This document shows, one piece after another, positions 9,842-19,443 of a DNA stretch of 64,000 nt. Made by a program: the position numbers and the translations under genes. This stretch comes from a cyanobiont of Ornithocercus magnificus. Lineage in GTDB: Bacteria > Cyanobacteriota > Cyanobacteriia > PCC-6307 > Cyanobiaceae. The notes beneath the pieces were generated by a model that saw only the letters and a list, made by a program, of their open reading frames with translations, had not been told where the DNA came from and did not search any database. Within the stretch, counting starts at the first letter, position 1. The number at the start of each line of letters is the position of its first letter. Location: the NCBI GenBank assembly GCA_007996965.1, contig BIMP01000001.1:682001-746000 (forward strand), written 5' to 3'.

Positions 9842-10417
9842 ATGGCCACTTTTCTGCCCCAAACTTATTTGCTTGGGCTAACCGCTCTGCTAGCTATAGT
9901 AGCTTTAGTAGTAGGTCGCCAGTTTTTGCAAGTACGTCGGGACGAATTAAACCTGGTCCGACTTGAACGAGAAGGAGGGGTAGCTGGCTCCAAAGATGCA
10001 GCTACTCTCTATGAACTGGGAGCAGTACAGCTACGTAAGCGACTCTACCCACAGGCTATTTCTAGCTTAAGGCAAGCTATTCGGAGACTTGGCAACGAGC
10101 CTGATGAGGCGCGTGCAGTTATCGAGAATGCTCTTGGATTCGCTCTAGCAGCCCAAAAAGACTTTGATGGTGCTGTCAAGCATTATTATGCAGCCCTGCG
10201 CGCTAAGCCAGAATACCCTGTCGCATTGAACAATCTTGCTTTTGCCCAGGAGCGTTTGCTCCAGCCTGAGAAAGCAGAGTGCAATTACCGTGAGGCTATT
10301 CGTCTCGATCCGGGCAACCGGACAGCGCGACGGCGGTTAGCACGTCTGGAGCGAGGTAAAGTCCTACGCCCTACATCAAAGCAATTACCAGAGCCTGTAG
10401 AGGGAAAAGGGTTCTAA
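9842..10417 (+). CDS. Membrane-anchored TPR protein
   Basis: About 191 residues from ATG 9842. One hydrophobic N-terminal helix (LLGLTALLAIVALVVG) is followed by a cytoplasmic TPR domain of about three repeats (ATLYELGAVQLRKR, NALGFALAAQKDF, VALNNLAFAQERL, then NYREAIRLDP). The role is probably protein-protein interaction at a membrane; cyanobacterial relatives are often linked to photosystem assembly, but that is inference. A perfect TATAAT at 9798-9803 lies about 39 bp upstream of this ATG. The open frame extends to a TTG/ATG at 9812-9817, which would leave almost no leader. Confidence 0.8.
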   Translation: MATFLPQTYLLGLTALLAIVALVVGRQFLQVRRDELNLVRLEREGGVAGSKDAATLYELGAVQLRKRLYPQAISSLRQAIRRLGNEPDEARAVIENALGFALAAQKDFDGAVKHYYAALRAKPEYPVALNNLAFAQERLLQPEKAECNYREAIRLDPGNRTARRRLARLERGKVLRPTSKQLPEPVEGKGF

Positions 10418-10801
10418 ACCCTATCAACACATCAATTTAATCTATCTTCAGTCTAAGGATTCCCTGACCAGCTGAGCCTAGGGCTACTAGAATTACTAAT
10501 ATGTGTAGATGACCCTCACTGCTGAGATGCTGACAGGGACTACATTAATACTGCGATATTGATAATGATGAGGTTAGTAGTGTAGATCCGGTAGACTGAG
10601 GTTTTCACCTGATCCTCTTAAAGTGAGATGAGAGATTAGCAACCATTGTTAGCCTGGCGGTAAGACAGGTCTAAATAAGCTTGCAGTTGCTGCAAGCAGA
10701 CCTATGGCGAGCAAAAGCAGAATTAGGTATTGGTAAATGAATGACGGGCGCACGGTAAAGCTAGTCAGCTTTTCCAGTGCGTCAGGCGATAACGCCCTCA
10801 G
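10418..10801. other. Leader and gap upstream of thiG
   Basis: No long open frame lies on the plus strand. A CTGAGATG near 10520 and an ACCTGATC near 10609 recall parts of the thiamine riboswitch but are not in a foldable arrangement. The right half is covered by a minus-strand 53-codon frame (10649-10810). Confidence 0.5.
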
Positions 10802-10810
10802 ATGAACCAC
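10649..10810 (-). CDS. Candidate 53-residue single-helix membrane protein
   Basis: The minus strand is open from a GTG at 10810 to TAA at 10649-10651. It encodes a polar N-terminal part ([12 protein letters not shown]), a clear transmembrane helix ([16 protein letters not shown], about residues 28-43) and a short tail ending FRPVLPPG. The amphipathic segment followed by a helix looks like a real small membrane protein or the surviving 3' end of one. The start overlaps the thiG start on the other strand, which argues for caution. No family was recognised. Confidence 0.4.
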   Translation of the reverse strand: MVHLRALSPDALEKLTSFTVRPSFIYQYLILLLLAIGLLAATASLFRPVLPPG

Positions 10811-11653
10811 ACCGGCATGGCCCAGACGCCCGATATCGTGAACTCACGTCCAGAAAGCCTTGATGTGCTGACAATTGGTCAGCGGCAATTCTCCAGCCGG
10901 CTTTTCACTGGAACCGGAAAGTATCCAGATACCGCCACTATGCAGCAGAGCCTAGATCGATCAAGGTGCGAGATGGTCACTGTAGCAGTGCGTAGAGCAC
11001 AAGGGGCAATGGGGAGCAGCACTAGTTTGATGGAGGCAGTCGATTGGAGTCGCATTTGGATGCTGCCCAACACTGCTGGCTGCACAACCGCTGAAGAGGC
11101 TGTACGAATAGCCCGCCTAGGGAGAAAGTTGGCTTGTCTGGCGGGTCAGGAAGACAACGATTTTGTGAAACTGGAAGTGATACCAGATAGTCGTCATCTA
11201 CTTCCGGATCCTATCGGCACACTTGAGGCAGCTAAGCAATTAGTAAAGGAGGGTTTTACCGTGCTGCCTTACATTAATGCTGACCCAGTCTTGGCCTGTC
11301 GTCTCGAGGACATCGGTTGTGCCACGGTGATGCCTCTGGGATCTCCGATTGGTTCTGGCCAAGGTTTGCGCAACGCCAGCAATATTGCCATGATTATCGA
11401 GAGCGTTTCGATACCAGTAATCATAGACGCCGGTATTGGTGTTCCTAGCGAAGCAGCCCAGGCCCTCGAAATGGGAGCAGCAGCAGTTCTCGTGAATAGT
11501 GCTATTGCCATGGCTGGTAATCCTCCTGTCATGGCTGAGGCAATGGCCCTAGCAGTTGTTGCTGGCCGTAATGCGTTTCAGGCTGGGCGACTGCCACTGC
11601 GCTATAAAGCTTCACCAAGCTCTCCGGCCACTGGCCAGGTAGCTCAAAAATAG
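10802..11653 (+). CDS. thiG: Thiazole synthase
   Basis: ThiG makes the thiazole phosphate of thiamine from deoxyxylulose phosphate, ThiS-thiocarboxylate and dehydroglycine. Up to 283 residues, with the start of the conserved TIM barrel at [12 protein letters not shown], the Schiff-base lysine in FVKLEVIPD, and phosphate-binding segments GSPIGSGQG and NSAIAMA. Starts ATG 10802, ATG 10817 and GTG 10838 are all in frame upstream of the conserved core, and none has a strong ribosome site. ThiL, acting later in the same pathway, is at 28.8 kb. No classical TPP riboswitch is visible upstream. Confidence 0.95.
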   Translation: MNHTGMAQTPDIVNSRPESLDVLTIGQRQFSSRLFTGTGKYPDTATMQQSLDRSRCEMVTVAVRRAQGAMGSSTSLMEAVDWSRIWMLPNTAGCTTAEEAVRIARLGRKLACLAGQEDNDFVKLEVIPDSRHLLPDPIGTLEAAKQLVKEGFTVLPYINADPVLACRLEDIGCATVMPLGSPIGSGQGLRNASNIAMIIESVSIPVIIDAGIGVPSEAAQALEMGAAAVLVNSAIAMAGNPPVMAEAMALAVVAGRNAFQAGRLPLRYKASPSSPATGQVAQK

Positions 11654-11969
11654 GTGGCGTAGGCTAGCTAACTCCCATACAAAGCAGGTTGTACTTATTG
11701 ACTCCCCCCGTAGGCACTAGCAGAGGCAATGCTAGCTAGACCGTTAGAGTAAGACAGTAGCAGGAACCTTAATACTCTGCCAGGAAGCTACTCACCATCA
11801 CGAGATCTTATGCAAAGCTAAACTAGCTAAAGCTTTCAGGTACTAGCTGCTGTTACTAGGTTCTAGGCAGCTCATCCTGGCATTGGCGTTCTGTGAGGGC
11901 CATTGAGCTGAAAAGCTTGTAGTAACTTGCCCAAAACGAGCGTTTCGTTCTGTCCTGCAGGAGTTTGGG
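11654..11969. other. Gap between thiG and sqdB
   Basis: About 316 bp with frequent stops in all six frames. The only functional element seen is the ribosome site CAGGAG near 11958-11963, serving sqdB. I see no RNA gene or strong hairpin. Confidence 0.6.
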
Positions 11970-13166
11970 GTGAAAGTTCTCGTTCTCGGCGGTGATGGCT
12001 TCTGCGGTTGGCCCTGTGCTGTAAACCTGGCCAACCAAGGACATGACCCACTGATTGTTGACAATCTCAGTCGCCGCAAGATTGACATTGATCTTGAAGT
12101 GGAGTCACTTACACCGATAGCCAGCATTGGTGAACGTTTACGAGCCTGGGCTGAGATGGGTGGTCGGCCTATACGATTTTTGCGCCTTGATCTTGCCCAC
12201 GAATATCAACGACTTCTGGATTTGCTGATCGAGGAAAGACCGGATTCCGTTGTGCACTTTGCTGAGCAGCGAGCAGCACCTTACTCGATGAAGAGTAGTG
12301 CAACCAAGCGCTACACAGTTGATAATAACGTCAATGGCACTCATAACCTATTAGCTGCGATTGTGGAGAGTGGCATTGATATTCATGTAGTACATCTGGG
12401 TACTATGGGAGTCTATGGCTATGGCTCTCATAGAGGCGCAACTATCCCTGAAGGATATCTCAAGGTGGAGGTTCCACAGCCAGATGGCAGTCGCTTTGAG
12501 GAAGAGATCCTTCATCCTGCCAGCCCAGGAAGTGTTTACCATATGACTAAAACACTTGATCAGTTACTTTTTCTCTACTACAATAAAAATGATAGGGTAC
12601 GGATCACTGATCTGCATCAAGGCATTGTCTGGGGTACTAATACCGAGGCTACTGACTGTGACCTGCGCCTAACTAACCGCTTTGATTATGACGGTGACTA
12701 CGGCACAGTACTCAACCGTTTCCTAATGCAAGCAGCTATTGGTTACCCTCTTACTGTACACGGTACTGGTGGCCAAACTCGAGCTTTTATTCACATCCGT
12801 GATTCGGTGCGTTGCGTGCAGCTAGCTCTAGAAAACCCGCCTCAAGCTGGCGAGCGAGTGAAGATCTTTAATCAGATGACTGAAAGCCATCAGGTGGGTG
12901 AACTAGCGAAGAAGATAGCTGCTCTCACTGGTTCCCAGATCAACCATCTTCCCAATCCAAGGAATGAGGCAGTAGAAAATGACTTGATTGTGGATAACCG
13001 CTGTTTTATCAAGTTGGGCCTCAATCCAACCACTCTCGACGATGGTTTGCTCAAGGAGGTAGTGGAGATCGCTAGCCGCTATGCGGATCGCTGTGACCGT
13101 GCCCGTATTCCCTGCATGTCAGCCTGGACCAAGAAACAAGCTCAGGCCATCTGCCAGCCAATCTAA
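11970..13166 (+). CDS. sqdB: UDP-sulfoquinovose synthase
   Basis: SqdB converts UDP-glucose and sulfite to UDP-sulfoquinovose, the head-group donor of the thylakoid sulfolipid SQDG. The 398-residue protein has the Rossmann loop GGDGFCGWP (about 7-15), the family marker SRRKIDIDLEVESLTP, and the YxxxK pair in YHMTKTLD. The start is a GTG at 11970, set by a good CAGGAG site. The family-specific insertion GTNTEATDCDLRLTNRFDYD confirms SqdB over other epimerases. The downstream partner sqdX follows after 42 bp. Sulfolipid lets phytoplankton save phosphate. Confidence 0.97.
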   Translation: MKVLVLGGDGFCGWPCAVNLANQGHDPLIVDNLSRRKIDIDLEVESLTPIASIGERLRAWAEMGGRPIRFLRLDLAHEYQRLLDLLIEERPDSVVHFAEQRAAPYSMKSSATKRYTVDNNVNGTHNLLAAIVESGIDIHVVHLGTMGVYGYGSHRGATIPEGYLKVEVPQPDGSRFEEEILHPASPGSVYHMTKTLDQLLFLYYNKNDRVRITDLHQGIVWGTNTEATDCDLRLTNRFDYDGDYGTVLNRFLMQAAIGYPLTVHGTGGQTRAFIHIRDSVRCVQLALENPPQAGERVKIFNQMTESHQVGELAKKIAALTGSQINHLPNPRNEAVENDLIVDNRCFIKLGLNPTTLDDGLLKEVVEIASRYADRCDRARIPCMSAWTKKQAQAICQPI

Positions 13167-13208
13167 GCAGTTCAGGCCGGGCTACTGATTAACCACCACG
13201 AGGATTCC

Positions 13209-14354
13209 GTGAGGATCGCCTTTTTCACTGAGACCTTCTTGCCCAAAGTGGATGGTATCGTCACTCGCCTAACAAAAACTGTGCGCCACTTGGTGGAAGC
13301 AGGCGACGAAGTAGTAGTGTTTTGCCCTGAGGGAGCACCTAATCACTATATGGGAGCGCAGGTGGTTGGCGTACCCGCTATGCCTCTACCTTTCTATCCT
13401 GAACTGAAGCTAGCTCTACCCCGGCCTGTGGTAGCTGAAGCACTCGATGACTTTGCTCCAGACCTTGTACACGTAGTAAATCCAGCTGTCCTTGGCCTTG
13501 GCGGCATCTGGTTGGCTCGAACCAAATCCATACCTCTTGTGGCTAGCTACCACACACATCTGCCAAAATATCTTGAGCATTACGGTATGGGCATACTTGA
13601 ACCTTTGCTCTGGGAACTCCTCAAAGCGGCGCACAATCAAGCTGTACTAAACCTCTGTACCTCTACGGCAATGGTAGGTGAGCTCAGTGAGAAAGGTATC
13701 CAACACACAGCTCTTTGGCAGCGAGGAGTTGACACAGAACTGTTTCGGCCAGCCTTGCGTGGTGACGCGATCCGCCGTCGCTTACTTGGCTGCCATGATG
13801 ACCGTGGTGCCTTACTACTCTATGTTGGCCGTCTATCCGCTGAGAAGCAGATAGAACGAATTCGTCCAGTACTTGATGCGCTGCCTGATGCTCGTCTGGC
13901 GCTAGTTGGTGATGGGCCATACCGGCAGCAACTAGAGAGAACTTTTGATGGTACTGCCACTACTTTCCTGGGTTACTTAGCAGGCGAGGAACTTGCTGCG
14001 GCCTATGCAAGTGCTGATGCTTTTCTCTTTCCTTCGAGCACCGAAACACTTGGGCTAGTTCTTCTGGAAGCTATGGCAGCTAGCTGTCCTGTCATTGGTG
14101 CTAACCGTGGTGGCATCCCGGACATTATAACAGACGGAGAGAATGGCTGCCTTTACGACCCTGATGGGGAAGCAGGTGGCTCTGTTAGCCTAATTGCTGC
14201 TACTCGCCGTTTGCTGGGAAGCGATCTTGAGAGGCAGGCCCTACGTAGGGCTGCACGCACTGAGGCAGAGCGCTGGGGGTGGGCCGGAGCAACCGAACAG
14301 TTACGCAATTACTACCAGCAGGTACTCAATTCCGGTGTGAGCACCGTTACTTAA
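13209..14354 (+). CDS. sqdX: Sulfolipid synthase (SQDG glycosyltransferase)
   Basis: SqdX transfers sulfoquinovose from UDP to diacylglycerol at the membrane. The 381-residue GT4-family protein has the N-terminal motif FTETFLPKVDGIVTRL, LVASYHTHLPKY in the acceptor domain, and the donor-binding FPSSTETLGLVLLEAMAASCPV. The start is GTG 13209 with a GAGGA site 5-9 bp upstream. It forms an operon with sqdB and ends 5 bp from the convergent PBP2 gene. The assignment rests on the GT4 motifs plus adjacency to sqdB. Confidence 0.95.
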   Translation: MRIAFFTETFLPKVDGIVTRLTKTVRHLVEAGDEVVVFCPEGAPNHYMGAQVVGVPAMPLPFYPELKLALPRPVVAEALDDFAPDLVHVVNPAVLGLGGIWLARTKSIPLVASYHTHLPKYLEHYGMGILEPLLWELLKAAHNQAVLNLCTSTAMVGELSEKGIQHTALWQRGVDTELFRPALRGDAIRRRLLGCHDDRGALLLYVGRLSAEKQIERIRPVLDALPDARLALVGDGPYRQQLERTFDGTATTFLGYLAGEELAAAYASADAFLFPSSTETLGLVLLEAMAASCPVIGANRGGIPDIITDGENGCLYDPDGEAGGSVSLIAATRRLLGSDLERQALRRAARTEAERWGWAGATEQLRNYYQQVLNSGVSTVT

Positions 14355-14359
14355 AGGGC

Positions 14360-16168
14360 TTAGCCACCATGAGTGCGTTTCCAGACCTGCAAAATCTTCT
14401 TCGCCATTGGAAGAGCATGAACTGAGCCACCACCAGGAGTATTTTGTGCAAAGGCTACAACTACAATCCTGCCTTCTGGATAAGGTGCGTAGCAGGCAAA
14501 CCAAGCGTGATCAAGTCCGCCTGTACTATCCTCAGCAGTGCCGGTTTTGCCCGCAGCAGCTGGGATCCCTGGTCCATTAAGACTGGAGCCAGTACCTTTT
14601 TGCACTACCTCGCGTAGCCCCTCACGAATTTTCGTGAGAGTAGATCTTCTTAGCTTTACCTTAGTTCGCCGTTTTGGCGACATCCAGTCCAGGCCACTGT
14701 CTGCAAGATGTGGGGTTATGAGCCAGCCCCCGTTAGCGAAAACCGCATAGGCGCGAGCAAGCTGGAGCGGTGTGATCTGCACTACAGACTGGCCAATTGA
14801 TGCGCTAGCCATGTCCTCAGGAATCCATGGAGTTGTGCCTGCCTTAGACCAACCACGACCAGCCTTAGCCCAATCTTCATCGCCCACTAAACCAACGCTT
14901 TCCTCCAAGCCAGTTTCTATACCAGTTCGTTGCCCAAAGCCAAGCTGATTGGCTGCCTGCTTGAGAGCGCGTGAGCCTATACCTACGCCAACTTGATAGA
15001 AAAATGTATTGCTAGAGAGACTAAGAGCATCAGTGTAGCCAATTTGGCCAAAACCAACACCATTGTGCTCGGGAAAACAGTGACTACCATAGGTAATGCA
15101 GTTAGTTGTTTCAAGAATTATGTCCGGCGGGAAGCGACCGGATTCCATACCTGCCAGTGCTGTAACTGGCTTCCAGGTACTGCCAGGATCATAGGCACTC
15201 ATTGCCCGGCTTAGTAAAGGCTTATGAGGGTTAGAGAAAAGCTGATCGTATTCTTTCTGTGTAGTAACTGGCTTCGAAAAGAAGTTAGGGTCAAATCCAG
15301 GTCTGCTAGCGATAGCAAGGATAGATCCATCGCGCGGGTCAAGCGCCACAATCGCACCGCCGGGTTTATTTAGCAGTGTCTGCTCCGCAGCAAGCTGTAA
15401 CTCGAGATCAAGGGTAAGAGTAAGATCACGACCAGCGATAGAGGGCCTATTGCCAAGATTGCGCTGCACCTCACCCATGAAATTTACCTCCAACATCTGG
15501 CTACCCCACTGGCCACGTAGGTGAGACTCATAGGCAGCCTCAACGCCGGTGCGACCTATGCGATCGCGAATCTTGTAGCCCTTTGCCGCTAGTGTTTTGT
15601 ACTCCTGTTCAGTGATTGGCTGTGTGTAGCCAAGAGCATGTGCGGCGAGGGTTCCATGCGGATAAAAGCGCAGAATATCAACATCAACTTGAGCCCCTTG
15701 TAGATTAGAAGACTGTTCACGGAAGCGTAATACTTGCTCCGGCTTTAGATCAGTCGCAAGAGTAATGCGATAGCCATCTTGGTCAATGCCACTAATGCGG
15801 TGCCGGTCTAACTCTGCCGACTCCAAGGTCAGCAGAGCAGTCAGGCGATCACGCAATTCAGGCCACTGGTTATCGTCTATCAGATGCGGTTCTATATAAA
15901 GAGAGTACGTAAGTCGACTAGAAGCCAGTACACGACCACGACGATCTGTCAAACGACCGCGGATAGGTGAGCGCGGAACTAAGCGAATCCGATTCTCATC
16001 TGCAAGCCGTCTATGGCGAGCACCTTCTAGCACCTGGAGCCAGCTGAGTCTAAAGACTATTGCGCCACTGAACAACAGTACGAGTAGGAAAAGTACTACT
16101 GGCTGTTGTCGCAAGCCGCTCTGCCGCTGCGGTGGTACCCTGCCTAGCAGCTTTACAGATCTGACCAT
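14360..16168 (-). CDS. mrdA: Penicillin-binding protein 2 (class B transpeptidase)
   Basis: PBP2 crosslinks peptidoglycan during cell elongation. About 602 residues from ATG 16168. It has an N-terminal membrane anchor (VVLFLLVLLFSGAIVF), a dimerisation or pedestal domain, and a transpeptidase domain. That domain has the SxxK motif in PGSTWKP, the SxN motif in LSSNTFF and the KTG motif in GKTGTAED. A longer frame reaches 16228 but would overlap the upstream gene; 16168 leaves 4 bp between them. It ends 5 bp from sqdX on the opposite strand. MraY, MurB and MurC in the window belong to the same pathway. Confidence 0.94.
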   Translation of the reverse strand: MVRSVKLLGRVPPQRQSGLRQQPVVLFLLVLLFSGAIVFRLSWLQVLEGARHRRLADENRIRLVPRSPIRGRLTDRRGRVLASSRLTYSLYIEPHLIDDNQWPELRDRLTALLTLESAELDRHRISGIDQDGYRITLATDLKPEQVLRFREQSSNLQGAQVDVDILRFYPHGTLAAHALGYTQPITEQEYKTLAAKGYKIRDRIGRTGVEAAYESHLRGQWGSQMLEVNFMGEVQRNLGNRPSIAGRDLTLTLDLELQLAAEQTLLNKPGGAIVALDPRDGSILAIASRPGFDPNFFSKPVTTQKEYDQLFSNPHKPLLSRAMSAYDPGSTWKPVTALAGMESGRFPPDIILETTNCITYGSHCFPEHNGVGFGQIGYTDALSLSSNTFFYQVGVGIGSRALKQAANQLGFGQRTGIETGLEESVGLVGDEDWAKAGRGWSKAGTTPWIPEDMASASIGQSVVQITPLQLARAYAVFANGGWLITPHLADSGLDWMSPKRRTKVKLRRSTLTKIREGLREVVQKGTGSSLNGPGIPAAAGKTGTAEDSTGGLDHAWFACYAPYPEGRIVVVAFAQNTPGGGSVHALPMAKKILQVWKRTHGG

Positions 16169-16172
16169 ATTG

Positions 16173-16580
16173 TCAAACTTTCTGCGGGCAGTTGAGGAAT
16201 TCCTTGAGAAGCTGTAGATGCTCGTCAATACGGGTTAGCACTCCTTGCAGTTCCTCTTGGTCGACTGCAGGATTAGTGACTAGATCAGCAGTATGTGACC
16301 CGTTATCCACTTCTACCACTACTGGCATGATGGGGTTGCCAAGGCCTGGACTAACCCGATCGAGTTGCTCACGCAAGCTACTGGCAGCTGGCTCGCCCTC
16401 GCGTCGTAAATCTCCTAGAGGGTCACCAGTACTGGATGTGGTGAAAGCCTCAACTAAACCGCGCGGGCCATTACTGCGTGCTCGCTCGAGCAAAGCAAGA
16501 CTAACAGGCAGCACATCTTGCATCAGGGTCAGGCGCAGACCACTGATTGAAGAGTCTTCTTCTGAAGAAGCGGTTGCCAT
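16173..16580 (-). CDS. Conserved-looking hypothetical protein upstream of PBP2
   Basis: A 135-residue acidic, soluble protein from ATG 16580. Visible features are a Ser/Glu-rich start, LRLTLMQDVLPVSLALLERAR, a polar linker with SSTGDPLGDLRREGE, and a helical C-terminal part ending LKEFLNCPQKV. No known domain is recognised. It ends 4 bp before the PBP2 start, so the two are almost certainly cotranscribed. The opposite-strand open frame (16192-16701) is a mirror of this gene. The close coupling to PBP2 suggests a cell-wall link, but that is inference. Confidence 0.65.
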   Translation of the reverse strand: MATASSEEDSSISGLRLTLMQDVLPVSLALLERARSNGPRGLVEAFTTSSTGDPLGDLRREGEPAASSLREQLDRVSPGLGNPIMPVVVEVDNGSHTADLVTNPAVDQEELQGVLTRIDEHLQLLKEFLNCPQKV

Positions 16581-17378
16581 AGATTTCATGTTCAACAAAT
16601 CTCAGTTTGCTCCGACAGTGGCATCGAAGGAAGAGCTGCTCCAACCAGGACGCCGTTTATCCAAGTTTCAAAGATGCCATCAACCAGCCAACAGCAAATA
16701 GGTAAGACCGCAGTTCAATGAATTTGGTAACTACTTTAGTGTGCTTGTAATTAGGAGATAGTGGGGATATAGAGAAATTATTGCTCTAGTACTTCTACAT
16801 AGAAACGAAATTGCTGGTCCAAGTGGAACTGACGGTTTAAGCTAGATGCAAGGACCTAACTTCCTGAACTATTACCACCCAACAGTCCCGGCTACTGGTT
16901 TTCTCCTACTGCTACCAGGAGATTTCGGGCGGCTTAATCGGATGGGGTAGTTATGGGGTGCTGAGAACTTCCGTGCTGAAGGGGATTCTCTAGCGAAAGA
17001 AAACACCTCAAGGCTCGAGGTTGTTGAACCCTTCTCAAAGGTTACCTCAATCATCACGCCAGGGGCATGCTCACCCCATCCATTCCAAAATCTAAGCGGG
17101 TGAGAAATGTTGATCATGGACTTGGTGTGTCTGCTTCATGGTTTTTGTAAAAATTGAAGAGAGATATTGACTAAGCCTAAGTTTTTTCAGCTCTCTGGCA
17201 CGAAATTGGATGTTCGGACTGCTGTATCACTCAGGTGTTTTCACGCTGATCTTCCTAAGCAGATTGGTGCACCTCCCAACCAGAAGGACGGATAGAATTT
17301 GTAGTAGCGTTGAGATAACGGAACAAACTTTTTACCTGTGCGACGCACCTTATCATCCGTGATTAGGTTCTCGTCAGC

Positions 17379-17430
17379 GTCCAAGGTACTGGTGCATCTG
17401 CGATCTCCCAGATGCACCAGTACCTTGGAC
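17379..17430. repeat. Perfect 22-bp inverted repeat
   Basis: The 22-nt arms 17379-17400 and 17409-17430 are exact reverse complements around an 8-nt loop (CGATCTCC). Because of the symmetry, both strands encode the same peptide (SKVLVHL and CTSTLD). No T-tract follows either side. This could be the centre or end of a small mobile element, a strong structured RNA, or a terminator for a lost gene. I saw no second copy in the window. Confidence 0.8.
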
Positions 17431-17700
17431 AGCGTCATAGGACTAAACTGTTTGCTCCTCTGCTTTCCATTTCCGCTCTGCTATCTTGGGTCTTGGATAC
17501 TTGTTGGAGCAAGCGTAAGACAATTTTTCTACGATTACTCGCAGAAGAAGACCCTCTACTTGACGTTCTTTTCTCATGGTTTTTTCTACGCCAAACAGTC
17601 TTGTAGGAAGGGACAAAAGATGCAAAAGTGTTCCCATACTGAGACGTCCAGTGCCCGCAGCCGCTTGAAGCAGCAGCAAGAGGACCCACTGATGGGAGAG

Positions 17701-17738
17701 ACGGAAGGTGTAGAAAACTCGTTCTACGCCTTCTCCGT
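17701..17738. terminator. Long hairpin downstream of guaA
   Basis: Left arm 17701-17715 pairs with 17722-17738 over 15 bp, with one G-T pair, a 2-nt bulge and a 6-nt loop. It lies 80-117 nt beyond the guaA stop on the guaA transcript side. No U-tract follows, so intrinsic termination is uncertain; it could instead protect the mRNA 3' end. Confidence 0.45.
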
Positions 17739-17817
17739 GGAGAAGAGATTTTTGTGCCAGGTGAATCTCGGGTGAAGCCAAGTCTTTGAGTAGTAAGCAG
17801 GGATTTGACCTCCTCAA

Positions 17818-19404
17818 CTATTCCCACTCAATAGTGCCAGGGGGTTTGCTAGTGATATCAAGCACAACCCTGTTTACACCCTTAACCTCATTAACAATAC
17901 GGTTAGAGATTCGCTCTAGCAACTCATTTGGTAAGCGTGACCAATCAGCAGTCATCCCATCCTCACTTGAGACGCAGCGCAGCACAATTGGCCAAGCATA
18001 GGTACGCTTATCACCCATTACTCCAACTGAACACACGGGTAGCAGTACAGCAAAAGCCTGCCAAACTTTGTGGTGGAGGTCTGCTTTTTTAATCTCCTCG
18101 CGCACAATTAAGTCAGCGTCCCGCAAGCAGTCCAATTTTTTGGTAGTCACCTCGCCCAAAATGCGGATAGCTAACCCTGGGCCGGGAAATGGGTGACGGC
18201 GCACAATTTCCTCTGGTAAGCCAAGAGTACGTCCTAGCTGGCGTACCTCATCTTTGAATAACCAACGCAATGGCTCAACTAGCTTGAACTGCAGATCCTT
18301 GGGCAAACCACCAACATTATGATGACTTTTGATTTTCATGGCAACCCGCTTACCCATCTTGGGGTCGATATTGGTACCAGCACTCTCTATTACATCAGGG
18401 TAAAGCGTTCCCTGGGCTAAGTAGTCAAATGGTCCGAGACGTTTGCTTTCTTCCTCAAACACACGGATAAACTCAGCCCCTATGATCTTGCGCTTTTTCT
18501 CAGGGTCTGTTACACCTTTCAACTTGCTAATAAATCTCTGCCGGGCATTAATATATTCAACATGAATGTTTAGCTTACGGTCAAAGCAATCCATTAAAAA
18601 CTCAGGCTCTTTCTTCCGCATAAAGCCTTGATCGATAAACATGCAGGTGAGCTGACTACCAATTGCTTTCTTCAGCAGAAATGCAAGGGTAGATGAATCG
18701 ACACCACCTGACAGAGCTAATAATACCCTTTTATTGCCGACCTGACGACGTATCTGAGTTACTGCCTCTTCAATAAAAGTTGAGGTATTCCAATCTGGAT
18801 TACAACCACAGATATGGTACACAAAGTTCCGTATTAGAGCCATTCCACTAGTAGAATGTACTACTTCTGGGTGAAATTGTACTCCATAAAGTTTTCTAGA
18901 GTGATCGGCTACTGCAGCCTCAGGTGTGTTTGCTGTATGTGCTAAGCGAATGAAGCCTTCCGGCAGTGTTTTTACTGAGTCACTATGACTCATCCACATC
19001 GTCGATTTGCTGCTAATGTCTGAGAATAGATTTCTAGAGTCATCGATTTCGAGTGGGGCTTTGCCATACTCAGCCTGTCCTATTGCTGCTTCAACAGTTC
19101 CTCCTAGCTGTTGAACCATCAGCTGCATACCATAACAAATACCTAATATCGGGATACCAAGTGACCAAATTTGTGGATCACACAGTGGTGCTTCTTCAGC
19201 GTAGACCGAGTCAGGACCGCCACTAAGGATAATGCCCTTTGGCGCGATACGTTGCAGATCCTCTGCGGTAGTGCTATAGCCCATTACCACTGAGTAGACT
19301 TCTGTCTCACGTATGCGCCTCGCTATTAGCTCCGAGTATTGGGAACCAAAGTCTAGGATAACGATTGCTGGTTGACGTGAACCGTCAAGCTGGGACTGCA
19401 ACAT
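17818..19404 (-). CDS. guaA: GMP synthase (glutamine-hydrolysing)
   Basis: GuaA aminates XMP to GMP with ATP and glutamine. The 528-residue protein has the class I amidotransferase domain first (SGGPDSVY, nucleophile Cys in GICYGMQ, and HPEV with the catalytic His and Glu nearby), then the ATP-pyrophosphatase P-loop LSGGVDSS. The C-terminal dimerisation part ends with the conserved KPPGTIEWE. It follows cbiD after 39 bp on the same strand and is probably cotranscribed. Length is normal and all catalytic residues are present. Confidence 0.97.
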   Translation of the reverse strand: MLQSQLDGSRQPAIVILDFGSQYSELIARRIRETEVYSVVMGYSTTAEDLQRIAPKGIILSGGPDSVYAEEAPLCDPQIWSLGIPILGICYGMQLMVQQLGGTVEAAIGQAEYGKAPLEIDDSRNLFSDISSKSTMWMSHSDSVKTLPEGFIRLAHTANTPEAAVADHSRKLYGVQFHPEVVHSTSGMALIRNFVYHICGCNPDWNTSTFIEEAVTQIRRQVGNKRVLLALSGGVDSSTLAFLLKKAIGSQLTCMFIDQGFMRKKEPEFLMDCFDRKLNIHVEYINARQRFISKLKGVTDPEKKRKIIGAEFIRVFEEESKRLGPFDYLAQGTLYPDVIESAGTNIDPKMGKRVAMKIKSHHNVGGLPKDLQFKLVEPLRWLFKDEVRQLGRTLGLPEEIVRRHPFPGPGLAIRILGEVTTKKLDCLRDADLIVREEIKKADLHHKVWQAFAVLLPVCSVGVMGDKRTYAWPIVLRCVSSEDGMTADWSRLPNELLERISNRIVNEVKGVNRVVLDITSKPPGTIEWE

Positions 19405-19443
19405 TGATTCAGGAAAGTCCAGATGGCGGAAACCGTCAGTAGC

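Larger units (their letters stand above)
16581..17817. other. 1.2-kb region with two strong hairpins and no recognised gene
   Basis: Between the PBP2-linked gene and the 3' end of guaA no recognisable gene was found. Several overlapping open frames occur at 17338-17827 on both strands (124-145 codons), with Ser, Arg, Leu and Cys-rich products resembling no family; I read them as low-stop sequence, not genes. Two hairpins are present (17379-17430 and 17701-17738). The region could be a degraded insertion or a stretch left after gene loss. Confidence 0.55.

Noticed and set aside
10505-10640. Possible thiamine (TPP) riboswitch upstream of thiG
   Set aside because: CTGAGA and ACCTGATC are present but about 80 nt apart, and the conserved downstream part (TAAT...CCAGCG...AGGGA) and P2 pairing are missing.
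17338-17775. 145-codon plus-strand open frame as a gene
   Set aside because: Several other frames are equally open here, the product has no family-like pattern, and it runs through the perfect inverted repeat.
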